Shown one piece after another: positions 55,219-64,000 of a stretch of DNA of 64,000 nt. The notes beneath the pieces were generated by a model. It was not told the origin of the DNA and ran no database searches. It saw only the letters and a program-made list of their open reading frames with translations. Position 1 is the stretch's first letter; every line of letters begins with the position of its first letter. This DNA comes from Corythoichthys intestinalis (Eukaryota; Chordata; Actinopteri; Syngnathiformes; Syngnathidae): assembly GCF_030265065.1 (NCBI RefSeq), contig NC_080395.1:6921501-6985500 (forward strand), written 5' to 3'. Position numbers and translations under genes: made by a program.

Positions 55219-55287
55219 GTAAGGAGCTCCTCCAGATAAGCCCCTTTCACATATACCTGAACACAGTTGAAATCGCGGGATCTAAAC

Positions 55288-56262
55288 TAGGGTTGTTCCG
55301 ATCATGTTTTTTTGCTCTCGATCCGACCTCGATCGTTTTAATTTGAGTATATGCCAATCCCGATATTTCCCGATCCGATTGCTTTTTTTTGCTCCCGATT
55401 CAATTCCAATCATTCCCGATAATTTTTCCCAATCATATACATTTTGGCAATGCATTAAGAAAAAAATGAATAAAACTCGGACAAATATATACATTCAACA
55501 TACAGTACATAAGTACTGTATTTATTTATTATGACAATAAATCCTCAAGATGGCATTTACATTATTAACATTCTTTCGGTGAGAGGGATCCACGGATAGA
55601 AAGACTTGTGACTTTGTATATTGTGACTAAATATTGCCATCTAGTGTATTTGTTGAGCTTTCAGTAAATGATACTGTAGCCATGCCCAAATGCATGATGG
55701 AAAGTGGAACCACGACTGTGCGTAGTGCTACCAATTGATATATCTTCTCTGCGTTGGGAAATGAAATAAGGTGTTAAGAAAAAGATCAATTAAGATCAAT
55801 TGCTACCTTGCTTCCCCACATTGCTTCCCATTATATTTCTAATTGTAGGGCGAGGGATTGTAAGGCTTTAGCCAATTAAAAAAATGCCCCAAAGGCTGCC
55901 AAAATTCACTCTACTCATTATATGCTGCCTTTTATCTCTCTGTATAGGTAAAACGGCGCCATTACAGATTGAGCGCGACAATGCGTGAGTGGGTCGTGCA
56001 GCGCATGCATTAATTGCGTTAAATATTTTAACGTGATAAATTTTTTTTTAAATTCATTACCGCCGTTATCGGGATAAATTTGATAACCCTACCTTAAGCC
56101 TAAAATAAAGACTCTGGATAAGTGTAACATATTATGTCTGTAACGTTAAATACAATTAGAAAACGATTTAACTAAAATATATATATTAAAAAAAGGCATG
56201 GCCGATATTTTTTTGCCGATTCCGATACTTTGAAAATGATGTGATCGGACCCGATCGATCGG
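55288..56262 (+). mobile_element. hAT-like MITE copy 4
   Basis: Starts TAGGGTTGTTCCGATCATGT and runs through the family sequence without nested inserts. It is therefore the reference for the empty Tc1 site (ACAAATATATACATTCAAC). The right edge is lost after GATCGGACCCGATCGATCGG. It lies between the second and third LRR exons of the right gene. Confidence 0.82.
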
Positions 56263-56291
56263 CATTCATTATTATTATATTATATTATTAT

Positions 56292-56906
56292 TAAGGCTGT
56301 CAAAATTATCGCGTTAATGGGTGGTAATTATTTTATTTTAATTCATCACGTTAAAATATTTAACGCAATTAACGCACATGCCCCGCTCAGATTAAAATGA
56401 CAGAAGTGTAATGTCCGCTTGTTACTTGTTTTTTTGTTATTTGGCGCCCTCTGCTGGCGCTTGGGTCCAAATGATTTTATGGGTTTGGGGAGTGAGTTTG
56501 GTGTAATGACATCAACAATGGCGAGCTACCAGTTTATGTTTTGATTGAAAATTTTACAAATTTTAATAAAACGATAACATTAAGAGGGGTTTTAATATAA
56601 AATTTCTATAGCTTGTACTAACATTTATCTTTTAAGAACTACAATTTATCTATCCATGGATCACTTTAAGAGAATGTTAATAATGTTAATGCCATCTTGT
56701 GGATTTATTGTTATAATAAACAAATACAGTACTTATGTACCGTATGTTGAATGTATATATCCGTCTTGTGTCTTATCTTTTCATTCCAACAATAATTTAC
56801 AGAAAAATATGGCATATTTTATAGATGGTTTGAATTGCAATTAATTACGATTAATTTTTAATCTGTAATTAACTCGATTAAAAATTATAATCGCTTGACA
56901 GCCCTA
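56292..56906. mobile_element. hAT-like MITE (TAGGGCTGTCAAA family), copy 2
   Basis: Inverted ends TAAGGCTGTCAAAATTATCG and CGCTTGACAGCCCTA, flanking octamers ATTATTAT and GTTATTAT. Homologous to 32770-33318 throughout. Confidence 0.8.
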
Positions 56907-57339
56907 GTTATTATTTCTATTTTATTTACTTTTGTTCCGTGAAGAATCCAGAAAGGGTTATTCGATTGTGGCTTTCTGAAAAACAATATTTTTATACATT
57001 TAGGCACTCCTGCAATCGTCACACTTTTTCTGTTACAGACTGACCCCCGCCCCTCATTAGAGAAGGGAAAATTTATGTGGCCCTCACACGAAAAAGTTTG
57101 GGGACCCCTGCAAGTTAAACCCATATTGCCAACGGCAGAACAATGACCTATCTGCCAATATATACCAATATTTTTTATTTCTATTTGAAAAATGGTTCAG
57201 TAAAATGTTACACATTCTTGTGCATTTGCCACTTATTGCCACAATTAATATTGAGGATTTGGGCCTCTTTTGACCTCTTTGTGAGTTTGTAAGGTTGTGA
57301 CTTCTGATTAAACAAACTCGATGCCAATCAAAACGTTTG

Positions 57340-57440
57340 TTCTTCTTTTTCCCCAAATTAAAATCGATAAAAAATCAAATCGTTAAGCAATATCGATAAT
57401 GGAATCGGAATCGTAAAAATCCTTTCAATTCTCATCCCTA
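57340..57440. repeat. hAT MITE end fragment
   Basis: AATCGATAAAAAATCAAATCGTT-like sequence ending TTCTCATCCCTAAT resembles the end of another hAT MITE family; a partial partner is seen at 36030-36084. Confidence 0.45.
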
Positions 57441-57849
57441 ATCCAGGTTATAAGAGCGCCGAGTCGGCAACACAGGACAAGTCTGTGAAAGTGTCCAACC
57501 CGTGTTATTCCCTGGATATCTCTCCGTGTATGAAAGATATGAAGCGGCTAAATCTGGCGTCGCCTTATACGGAAATTTACTGGGATATAAGTCTGAAAAG
57601 GTTTAGAAATCTTCTGTCGTTCACGTTGACCATTTAAAAGAATCACTGCTCTCATAAGTGTTAGAGAATTTTATTCATGCTTAAAACACAGCCATTATAC
57701 ATTATATTTTGTATACTTATGTTCTGCTTGCATGAGAACATTGTAGCATAGAGAACCTGTTTGAGTGTGCCCATTGGCGGACTTGGCAATTTTGGGGCCT
57801 AAGGCGAACATATTAAGGGGCCCTCTTCATGGGTCAGGGGTTAAAAAGG

Positions 57850-58490
57850 TGAGAAGGGTGTGGAGGAAATATGTTCCGGTACACTAGGGCTGTCCTAAAC
57901 GACAAATTTTCTCCTGATTAGTTAGCCGACTAGTTTTACGATTAGTTGACTAATCTAATCATTTTCTTTTCTACTAATTTAGCAATGAAATTTTTGTTGA
58001 CGCTTATTAATTCACAAAACCATTTCGGAGCACTTACATTTTTTGTTAAAGTACAAATAATCATGTAAATAACAATAATCACAAATAAACAATGAGGTTA
58101 AATGCTGATAGCATTTACTAGTGCAAAAGAATGGAAAGTAAACAGATTCAGAACAGTAACTTTGCCTTTCCGACATTATTCAAAACAATTCTTTAAAAAA
58201 AAATTCTAGCATTATTGTTATAGTATACTACTATATATAATAGTAGTATAATAATTATAATAATTATTCATTGCCAGTCATATTTGTCATTAAGAGTGTC
58301 ATTTGAAAGCTATTCTTAGTGTAGAATCTGTATTCTGTAGTATTTACTCTACATATTATAATATTGATTCTGAGGTATGTGGGATTAACTCCAGGAATCC
58401 TTATTTATATGACGAAAATGATGTGCTTTTATTTTGAAATGTTCACCAGAGATACATTCGCTAAACCGCTAACCGAAAGCTTTACACCCC
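57850..58490 (-). repeat. Dispersed repeat, inverted copy of 22148-22870
   Basis: Begins with the flank GAGGAAATATGTTCCGGTAC, then TAGGGCTGTCCTAAACGACA and TTAGTTGACTAATCTAATCA. It ends near AAACCGCTAACCGAAAGCTT. Likely a MITE plus its flanking host repeat. Confidence 0.72.
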
Positions 58491-58813
58491 GTAAAAAAAC
58501 ATCACTAATAGATTTAATTTTTTTTCGTGAGCAAATGCTGTTAACCAGCTTTTGAGTGTTATTGTATGACTGATTGGAACTGTACTGCATTGTTTCACCA
58601 CTGGGTGTGCTGTCGTGTATTTTATGTACGGTGTGAAGAGGAAGAAGAAAGTTAAAAGAGGCATTAGCGGCCTGTTCTCAACTTCTCCCTCACTGCACTT
58701 CGGCTCTCATGGAGAGCACTTTCGCTCATGTGTTCGAAATAAACAATAGCCGATGTGCAAAGTAGCAAGTGAGCTGTAAAAATAGCGAGCTTAGTGGCGA
58801 GAAAACTGCGGGA

Positions 58814-58914
58814 GAGCTAAGTGAAGCTAACGAACAGCTAAGCGGAGCTAGGCGATGCTAAACGGAGCTAAGCGAAGCTAAACGGCGCTAAATGAAGCTA
58901 AGCGACTGATACTC
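58814..58914. repeat. Decamer tandem array (GCTAAGCGGA-like)
   Basis: About nine units of period 10 (GCTAAGCGGA, GCTAGGCGAT, GCTAAACGGA and variants). A shorter inverted array ends the related repeat at 44596-44640. Confidence 0.85.
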
Positions 58915-59166
58915 AGTCCGTCGTCATGGAGCAGTCCAATGTAGTGCGTGTGTGGGGGGGAGAGATAATATAAATGCAGCATTCAAATGGCTTTCTTTTT
59001 TGTTTTGTTATTTGTTTGTTTGGTATTCTGACATAATTATACATGACAAATAGTTGGGGGTGCTGCTGGCTCCGGTGGCCCAAGTCCTTGCTCGTTGGGG
59101 CAAGGGCAGCTGGTTGGGGGCCTAATGCGGTCGCCTACTTTGCCTGAATAGTAGATCTGCCTATGA
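58830..59166 (-). repeat. Dispersed repeat, inverted copy of 44316-44640
   Basis: Mirrors 44316-44640, including CTGACATAATTATACATGAC and GGTGGCCCAAGTCC. The edge at 59155 is GTAGATCTGCCTATGA. Confidence 0.75.
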
Positions 59167-59732
59167 GTGTGCCTTCTCATAGCCTTGACTACTGTAGACT
59201 GTATCACAATATGCCCAAATATGGACTGTTATGTTCCTGTTTTTCAATATGCCCTGATTGAATACAAGGGAGGACTGTGGTTTCTTATCATCGTTCTAGC
59301 CGGGACCAGCGCTCAAGGTCTCAGCTCAAATATGTTTTTGTATGGAAAAATACCCAGGTTTGTGAGATGATGAGTTTCGTTTCTTAGTAAGTTTCGTTTC
59401 ACGGTGGGCTTCGGCACCGCCCTTTCAACAGTATAAATGTCCAGCCTCTATTGTATTTCTTCGTACTTTCTGGGTGATCACAGCTCCTGGCTGGGTCACA
59501 TCATTTTGTACCCAAGAGCTCTTGTTCATAAAGCCTTCAAAGACAATCCTTGGTTGAATGTGATTCATTTCTCATCGAGCTATCGAGTTGACTCTTGTCT
59601 TGGAGTTCAAAGTTGAATTTCCCTGACAATTAGTTTCAGGGAAGGGCAGAAAACATGTTACTTTTAGCAGAAGCTTCAAAGGTTTAACTATGTTCGCTTC
59701 CTGACTTTGGGTGGTTATTTCATTTGTTGCAG

Positions 59733-59906
59733 GCTGTCAAACTGCGGGTTCACGGAGAAAGGATGTGTTTCATTGGCTAGGGCTCTCAAGTCAGACCCCT
59801 CCCATCTTCAAGAACTGTGTCTGAGCGAAAACGATCTGTCGGACGAGGGGATCAAGATCCTCTCGAAAGTACTGGACAGTTCCAACTGCTTCCTAAAAGT
59901 CCTCAG
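59733..59906 (+). CDS. NLR LRR exon (right gene)
   Basis: 174 nt, acceptor TTGTTGCAG, exon end CTCAG before GTAAGG. Reads LSNCGFTEKGCVSLARALKS, then HLQELCLSENDLSDEGIKIL, ending KVLR. Phase 2-2. Confidence 0.88.
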
Positions 59907-60068
59907 GTAAGGACATCATTCAGTTAGAAATCTGGCTCCAATTGACCAATCAAAAGAATCATTGTTCTTATTAGCCAAGGAAAACGCAGGCAAAATGTTA
60001 CTCTTTATAGAACGTTCATAGCTGTAAGCAGGTTCATGTCCTGAAGACTATCATCTCATTTGTTGCAG

Positions 60069-60242
60069 GCTGTCACATTGCAAGTTCATGGAGCGAGGAT
60101 GCTTTTCATTGTCCTTGACTCTCAAGTTTAGCCTCTTACATCTTCAAGAACTGGATCTGAGTGCCAATGACTTTTCAGACGAGGGGGTTGAGACCCTCTC
60201 AAAAGAACTGACCAGCCCCAATTGCTTCTTAAAAGTCCTCAG
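60069..60242 (+). CDS. NLR LRR exon (right gene)
   Basis: 174 nt, acceptor TTGTTGCAG, donor GTAAGG. Reads LSHCKFMERGCFSLSLTLKF, then HLQELDLSANDFSDEGVETL, ending KVLR. More diverged than its neighbours but open. Confidence 0.85.
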
Positions 60243-60412
60243 GTAAGGGCTCCTCCAGTTAGAAATCTTCTGTGACTGCGTTCGACCAATCAAAAGAATC
60301 ACTGCTATTATTAGCCAAGGAAAACGCAGACAAAATGTTACTTTCAGAAGAACCTTCATAGCTTGAATTTGGTTCCCTTCCTGACTTAAGGCCATTTTCT
60401 CATTTGTAACAG

Positions 60413-60586
60413 TCTGTCAGGTTGCAAGATCACGAAGCAAGGATGCAGTTCATTGGCCAGGGCTCTTATGTTCGGCCTTCTCCATCTTCAAGAGCTGGAC
60501 CTGAGTGAGAACAATCTGTCAGACGAAGGGGTTGAGATTCTCTGGGAAGGATTGGCCTGCAGAGGCTCCGACTTAAAAGTCCTCGA
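60413..60586 (+). CDS. NLR LRR exon (right gene), last seen
   Basis: 174 nt, acceptor TTTGTAACAG, donor GTAAGG. Reads LSGCKITKQGCSSLARALMF, then HLQELDLSENNLSDEGVEIL, ending KVLE. Introns around this and the previous two exons share AGAACCTTCATAGCTTGAAT-type blocks, so the exons arose by tandem duplication. A donor follows but no terminal exon was found up to 64000, so the gene is either longer than the window or has lost its end. Confidence 0.85.
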
Positions 60587-60689
60587 GTAAGGAGCTCCTC
60601 CAGACAGAAATACTCATTGGCTCCGGTCAGCCAATCAAAAGAATCACTGCTGTTATTACCCTAGGAAAATGCAAAGACATAAGTTCACA

Positions 60690-60947
60690 GTTTGAAGCTG
60701 GAGTTGTCCTTGGACCGAAGGGTCATTGGTTCGATTCCTGGCTATGACTGCCCACTGTCGAAGTGCCCTTGGGCAAGGTACTGAACCCTGATTTGCCTCC
60801 AATGGGTTGACAGTGCCTTGCATGGCAGCAGCCCCATTGGTGTGTGAATGTGTGCGTGAATGGGTAAATGTGTGCTAATGTAAAGCGCTTTGGGCATGGT
60901 AACCATGCAGATAAATGCGCTTTATAAGTACTGTCCATTTACCATTT
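60690..60947 (+). repeat. tRNA-derived SINE
   Basis: It contains a B-box-like GGTTCGATTCCTGG (60728-60741), a central region (TGCCCTTGGGCAAGGTACTG) and a LINE-like tail (TAATGTAAAGCGCTTTGGGC ... CCATTTACCATTTT). Orientation is plus. Confidence 0.75.
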
Positions 60948-61390
60948 TACGTCAGTTTGCCCCGACTTGACCATGCAAGCAATACTGAAATATTGCTTAT
61001 TTAGCACACAGAAAGAAAACTGAGCATTATCAGGCTTATCCTTGTCTTCATTTTATTTTTTTTTATGTCCGTGTTCATGCCCGCCTCCTGCGTAAAAGCC
61101 GAGTTCAAGTTAGATGCTAACGCTAATGTACAACTACATTGTTGCCGTCCTGCCTGCCTTGCTGCATGAATTCCGATTTGGGGGATTGAAAGTTCAGACC
61201 GCAGCCACATTCTGGAAAATTGTGTCCCAGATCAGAATCGAACAACTTATGAAAGGCTACGTTCATATTACAGGTCTTAATGCGCGAATCATGTTTTTCC
61301 GACTCGAGTGAGGCATTAACTTGATGGTCTGAACGTGACAAGTCGCATAGAAGTGGACCATTTCAAATCCGATCTGGGTCACTTTCGTAT

Positions 61391-61481
61391 AGTGTTGCAC
61401 CGATACCATTTTTTTGGCCCCGATACCGATACCTGGCTGTGCAGTATCGGCCGATACCGATACCATACCGATACCACCCCG

Positions 61482-61485
<4 letters not shown>
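61391..61485 (+). repeat. hAT MITE end fragment
   Basis: TAGTGTTGCACCGATACCAT then CCGATACCGATACC blocks; one end only, abutting the (TA)n tract. Confidence 0.6.

Positions 61486-61542
<57 letters not shown>
61485..61542. repeat. (TA)n microsatellite
   Basis: Pure AT dinucleotide run that served as target for the element that follows; a shorter run continues at 62633-62652. Confidence 0.93.
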
Positions 61543-61547
<5 letters not shown>

Positions 61548-62632
61548 GTTGCACTAGACCTTTTCGTTGTCTGTCATTTTGACTGACAGGGTCATAAAAA
61601 TCCGGTCATAATCTATTTTTACCCGTCATTAAAATTTTAAAATGATGATAATGACATTGTGGTGACCCTTTGTTTGGCATAATTCACCTTCCGTACTTGT
61701 GTGTCCATTTGGCCGAGCGCGTTACCGGCTACGAGTCACGTGACAGAGACACTTAAGAGCTGCGCGCGGTCCCCTCACTATCCACTCGCTCTCGCTATAT
61801 GATTGGCCGAAGAGTCGAAATGCTCTCCCGTGAAATGCCCGTTTAAAAATGTTCCCGTTGTTACTTCTTGCGTTCGCTTATAAGTGCCCATTTAAAAAGG
61901 AAAAGCGATGGATGATACTACACACAGAGCGTATTATTAACAAATGTTAAAGTTGTATAATCATATAGCGAGAATAAGGAACGTCACTGACAAGCGCAGG
62001 CCCCCGCGAGTGGATAGTGAGGGGTCTAGGATAGTGCGCCTACAGCTAACAAGACTCTTAACATTGCATACCGCTTCAACATATTCAATAGTATTTAGTT
62101 TTATTCATTTTAAATTAATATTCTGTCCGAACAAGCTTAACAGAGAATCCACACCGTGCCATCACACATCAAGCAGATGAATATGTAACTTTTTCTCCGC
62201 AGTGACAAAAACAGCTAACTGTGGCCCCAGTAGTTAGGTAGCATACCATATGTAGCATATGGAACAATGTAATTAACAGTTCACCTGCTGTGGCCTGAAC
62301 GTAGTCTCACACTTTCCTCCTGGTGCGCATGGACTTGAATTGCGTTCCCGCTTGTGCAGTCCCTGTTTTTTCACCTCTTTTATCAACACCATCGTCGTTT
62401 TGGGGCTTTTTGAAGAAACTTCGGACACTCAGTTACCTTGACATTTTTCAGAGTAAGGCCAACGACGTCATACATCAAGAGAAACAATAGCTAATTAATA
62501 AGCTCACTCGCCACCCTGTGGTCTGGGGTGTGAATTGCTACCGGTCAAAATGACGGATGGATTTCAGTTTTTTCCGTCACCGTTTTAAAAAATCGGTCAA
62601 CGACGGAAAATATTCGGTTAACGCGACCCCAG
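61543..62632. mobile_element. Putative hAT-like element inserted in (TA)n
   Basis: Ends CAGAGGTTGCACTAGACC and GGTTAACGCGACCCCAG are imperfect inverted copies. ATATATAT flanks both sides, which fits an 8-bp duplication inside the microsatellite but cannot prove it. The interior has an inverted pair (CTCACTATCCACTCGC at ~61775 and GCGAGTGGATAGTGAG at ~62007) and no coding frame. Confidence 0.6.
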
Positions 62633-64000
62633 ATATATATGTATATATATATTTTTTGTTTTGTTTTGTTTTGTTTTTCCCAAAGAGCTACATAATTGGA
62701 TGTGAAATCATTGCTATCAAGGCTTTGTCAGGCTGTTGCTTACCTTTGCAAAATAGGAAAAAGTACACTAAACCCTAGTAGACAATAGTTGAATAAACCT
62801 TCCGCTCTCAAAGGCCAAAATAGTGCTAAATTTGTGAAATTAATTAAACATGTATAACACTAGCCCAACAGTAAGAAAGTAAAAATAAATTCATAATAAT
62901 AAACTCTGAATGAACTGAAGAAACTTTTTTAAACCTCTCAAAGTCCAAACAGTGCAACTTTCATGAAATTATTGTCACATTCTGCTGCTGGTTAGATTGT
63001 GTTTTGTTGCTGGGCGTGGGGGCGTGGCACTTGAATCCAATGCAGGCTCGTCAACGCAGCATTTAAGCACGGATGATCTCAGAGAAGGCTGCTGAGATAT
63101 TTGCCTTGCTGATCGCTATTTGACATCTGGCACAATAATCTCGCTACATTTGCTTGTTATGCCCCTGCATTGGGTTTTTCTGTTAGTATGCTGCTCTCGT
63201 TTGTAACCGCTGCCTATCGTCTTAGTTTGTCCGTCGACCTGCTGTCACGGACTCCTTTTGTTATTTCTACTGTCCCGCGATCGCGTGTTATTTTTTGTAT
63301 GCAATCATTAAACCCTTTTATGTATCCCCCGTTTGTTGTCTGCTTCGAGGTTCAACGTTGTTTCCGCATTTGCGGACGCTAACAATTATAAGTAATAATA
63401 ATTGACCACAGCATCCCGTCTCTCCTTTTTTTCGGGAGGTGGGAGTCCCTTATTTATATTTCTGAAAGGTGGCAACACTACTTTGGAAACACTTCCCAAA
63501 TTACTGCGGCATTTCTTTCAGTAAAAGACAATAAAAGTAAAGTAGACGAAGTGAACTGACCAGAGATGGTTGCTCCGGTCCAGCGGCCTTCTTCCTCTGG
63601 ATAGCAGTCCTGCTCTTGCAGGCTCAAACTCGTTGTGTTCGTTCACGTTTCGTCTTCAAATGTTTTATCAAGTTCAAGGTATTGAAACTGGCCGATTTAA
63701 CTCCACATCTCCAAACTTTCAGGCCGCAAATCTTGCATGCGGCCATTGATTTTAATCGACGGGATTTCTATTTGGAAATATTTCCCGACCGCCGCGCCGC
63801 CGCCATATTTCCTGGTTTGGTTTTCATCCATATGAAAAAGCCCCCTTTTGATTGGTCAGGAGTGGCTATTGGCCCGCTCTCATTGGTCTGGAGCAGGCCA
63901 ATAGCGATAGCTGCTTGGTGTTCACGTTTCATCACACAACACAGAGACAGAGTGTAGTGAGCGCCAGGAGGAGAAAAAGGCTGTGGTCAAATGTTATAAT
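62633..64000. other. 3' flank, nothing recognised
   Basis: Short open frames at 63170-63382 and 63616-63957 show no domain. No NLR terminal exon is recognisable here. Confidence 0.4.

Noticed and set aside
60690-60760. Possible tRNA gene from the B-box-like GGTTCGATTCC.
   Set aside because: No cloverleaf can be drawn; the downstream body and LINE-like tail mark a SINE.
63170-63957. Open frames near the right end as a candidate NLR terminal exon.
   Set aside because: They show no LRR or cap sequence and no matching acceptor phase.

Overview
The window looks like teleost fish nuclear DNA. It holds no prokaryotic-style operons. It carries intron-split NLR genes of the fish-expanded PYD-FISNA-NACHT-LRR type, several Tc1-like families, many hAT-type MITEs with 8-bp target duplications, a PIF/Harbinger transposase, an L2-type LINE and a 5'-truncated second LINE. 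The species cannot be told from sequence alone.

The host content is an innate-immune NLR locus built as a divergent (head-to-head) pair. The left gene runs on the minus strand: candidate 5' leader exon ~16.1 kb, PYD exon 15.18-15.44 kb, FISNA-NACHT exon 12.09-13.94 kb, six intact LRR exons between 8.62 and 4.98 kb, and one truncated LRR exon at 4.80 kb. The right gene runs on the plus strand: candidate leader exon 43.7 kb, PYD 48.37-48.63 kb, FISNA-NACHT 50.87-52.73 kb, five LRR exons from 54.7 to 60.6 kb. PYD exons are both 256 nt and join the NACHT exon in the same phase. LRR exons are 171 or 174 nt with the same phase at both ends, so units can be added or lost without breaking the frame. 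No terminal exon is visible for either main gene. Two orphan copies of a terminal LRR exon plus last exon (18.2-18.5 and 25.0-25.3 kb) and one more LRR exon (27.65 kb) lie on the minus strand between the pair, without a PYD or NACHT upstream.

The remainder is a dense transposon graveyard with readable nesting. 0-4.5 kb: a foldback and two Tc1 relics. 5.7-6.8 kb: a hAT-type relic inside the LRR cluster. 9.09-11.38 kb: an unfamiliar TIR element carrying a broken THAP-domain gene, with an internally deleted relative at 49.24-50.73 kb. 16.4-17.6 kb: a foldback and two adjacent perfect hairpins. 19.7-27.4 kb: mariner-like MITEs and a hAT element with another element nested in it. 28.1-31.5 kb: an almost intact L2 LINE. 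31.7-35.2 kb: a rearranged Tc1 and hAT MITEs. 35.5-40.4 kb: a two-exon PIF/Harbinger transposase, open throughout, whose intron holds a hAT MITE that in turn holds a Tc1 with a complete 335-aa transposase. 40.5-43.4 kb: a three-level nest (Tc1, hAT MITE, smaller hAT MITE). 44.3-48.1 kb: hAT, LINE and Tc1 relics. 53-54.5, 55.3-56.9, 57.8-59.2 and 61.5-62.6 kb: further elements in the introns and flank of the right NLR.

No LTR retrovirus, Polinton, CRISPR array, rRNA or functional tRNA was recognised. The most unusual items are the THAP-encoding TIR element pair, the intact spliced Harbinger transposase, the orphan NLR terminal exons, and the double perfect hairpin at 17.5 kb.
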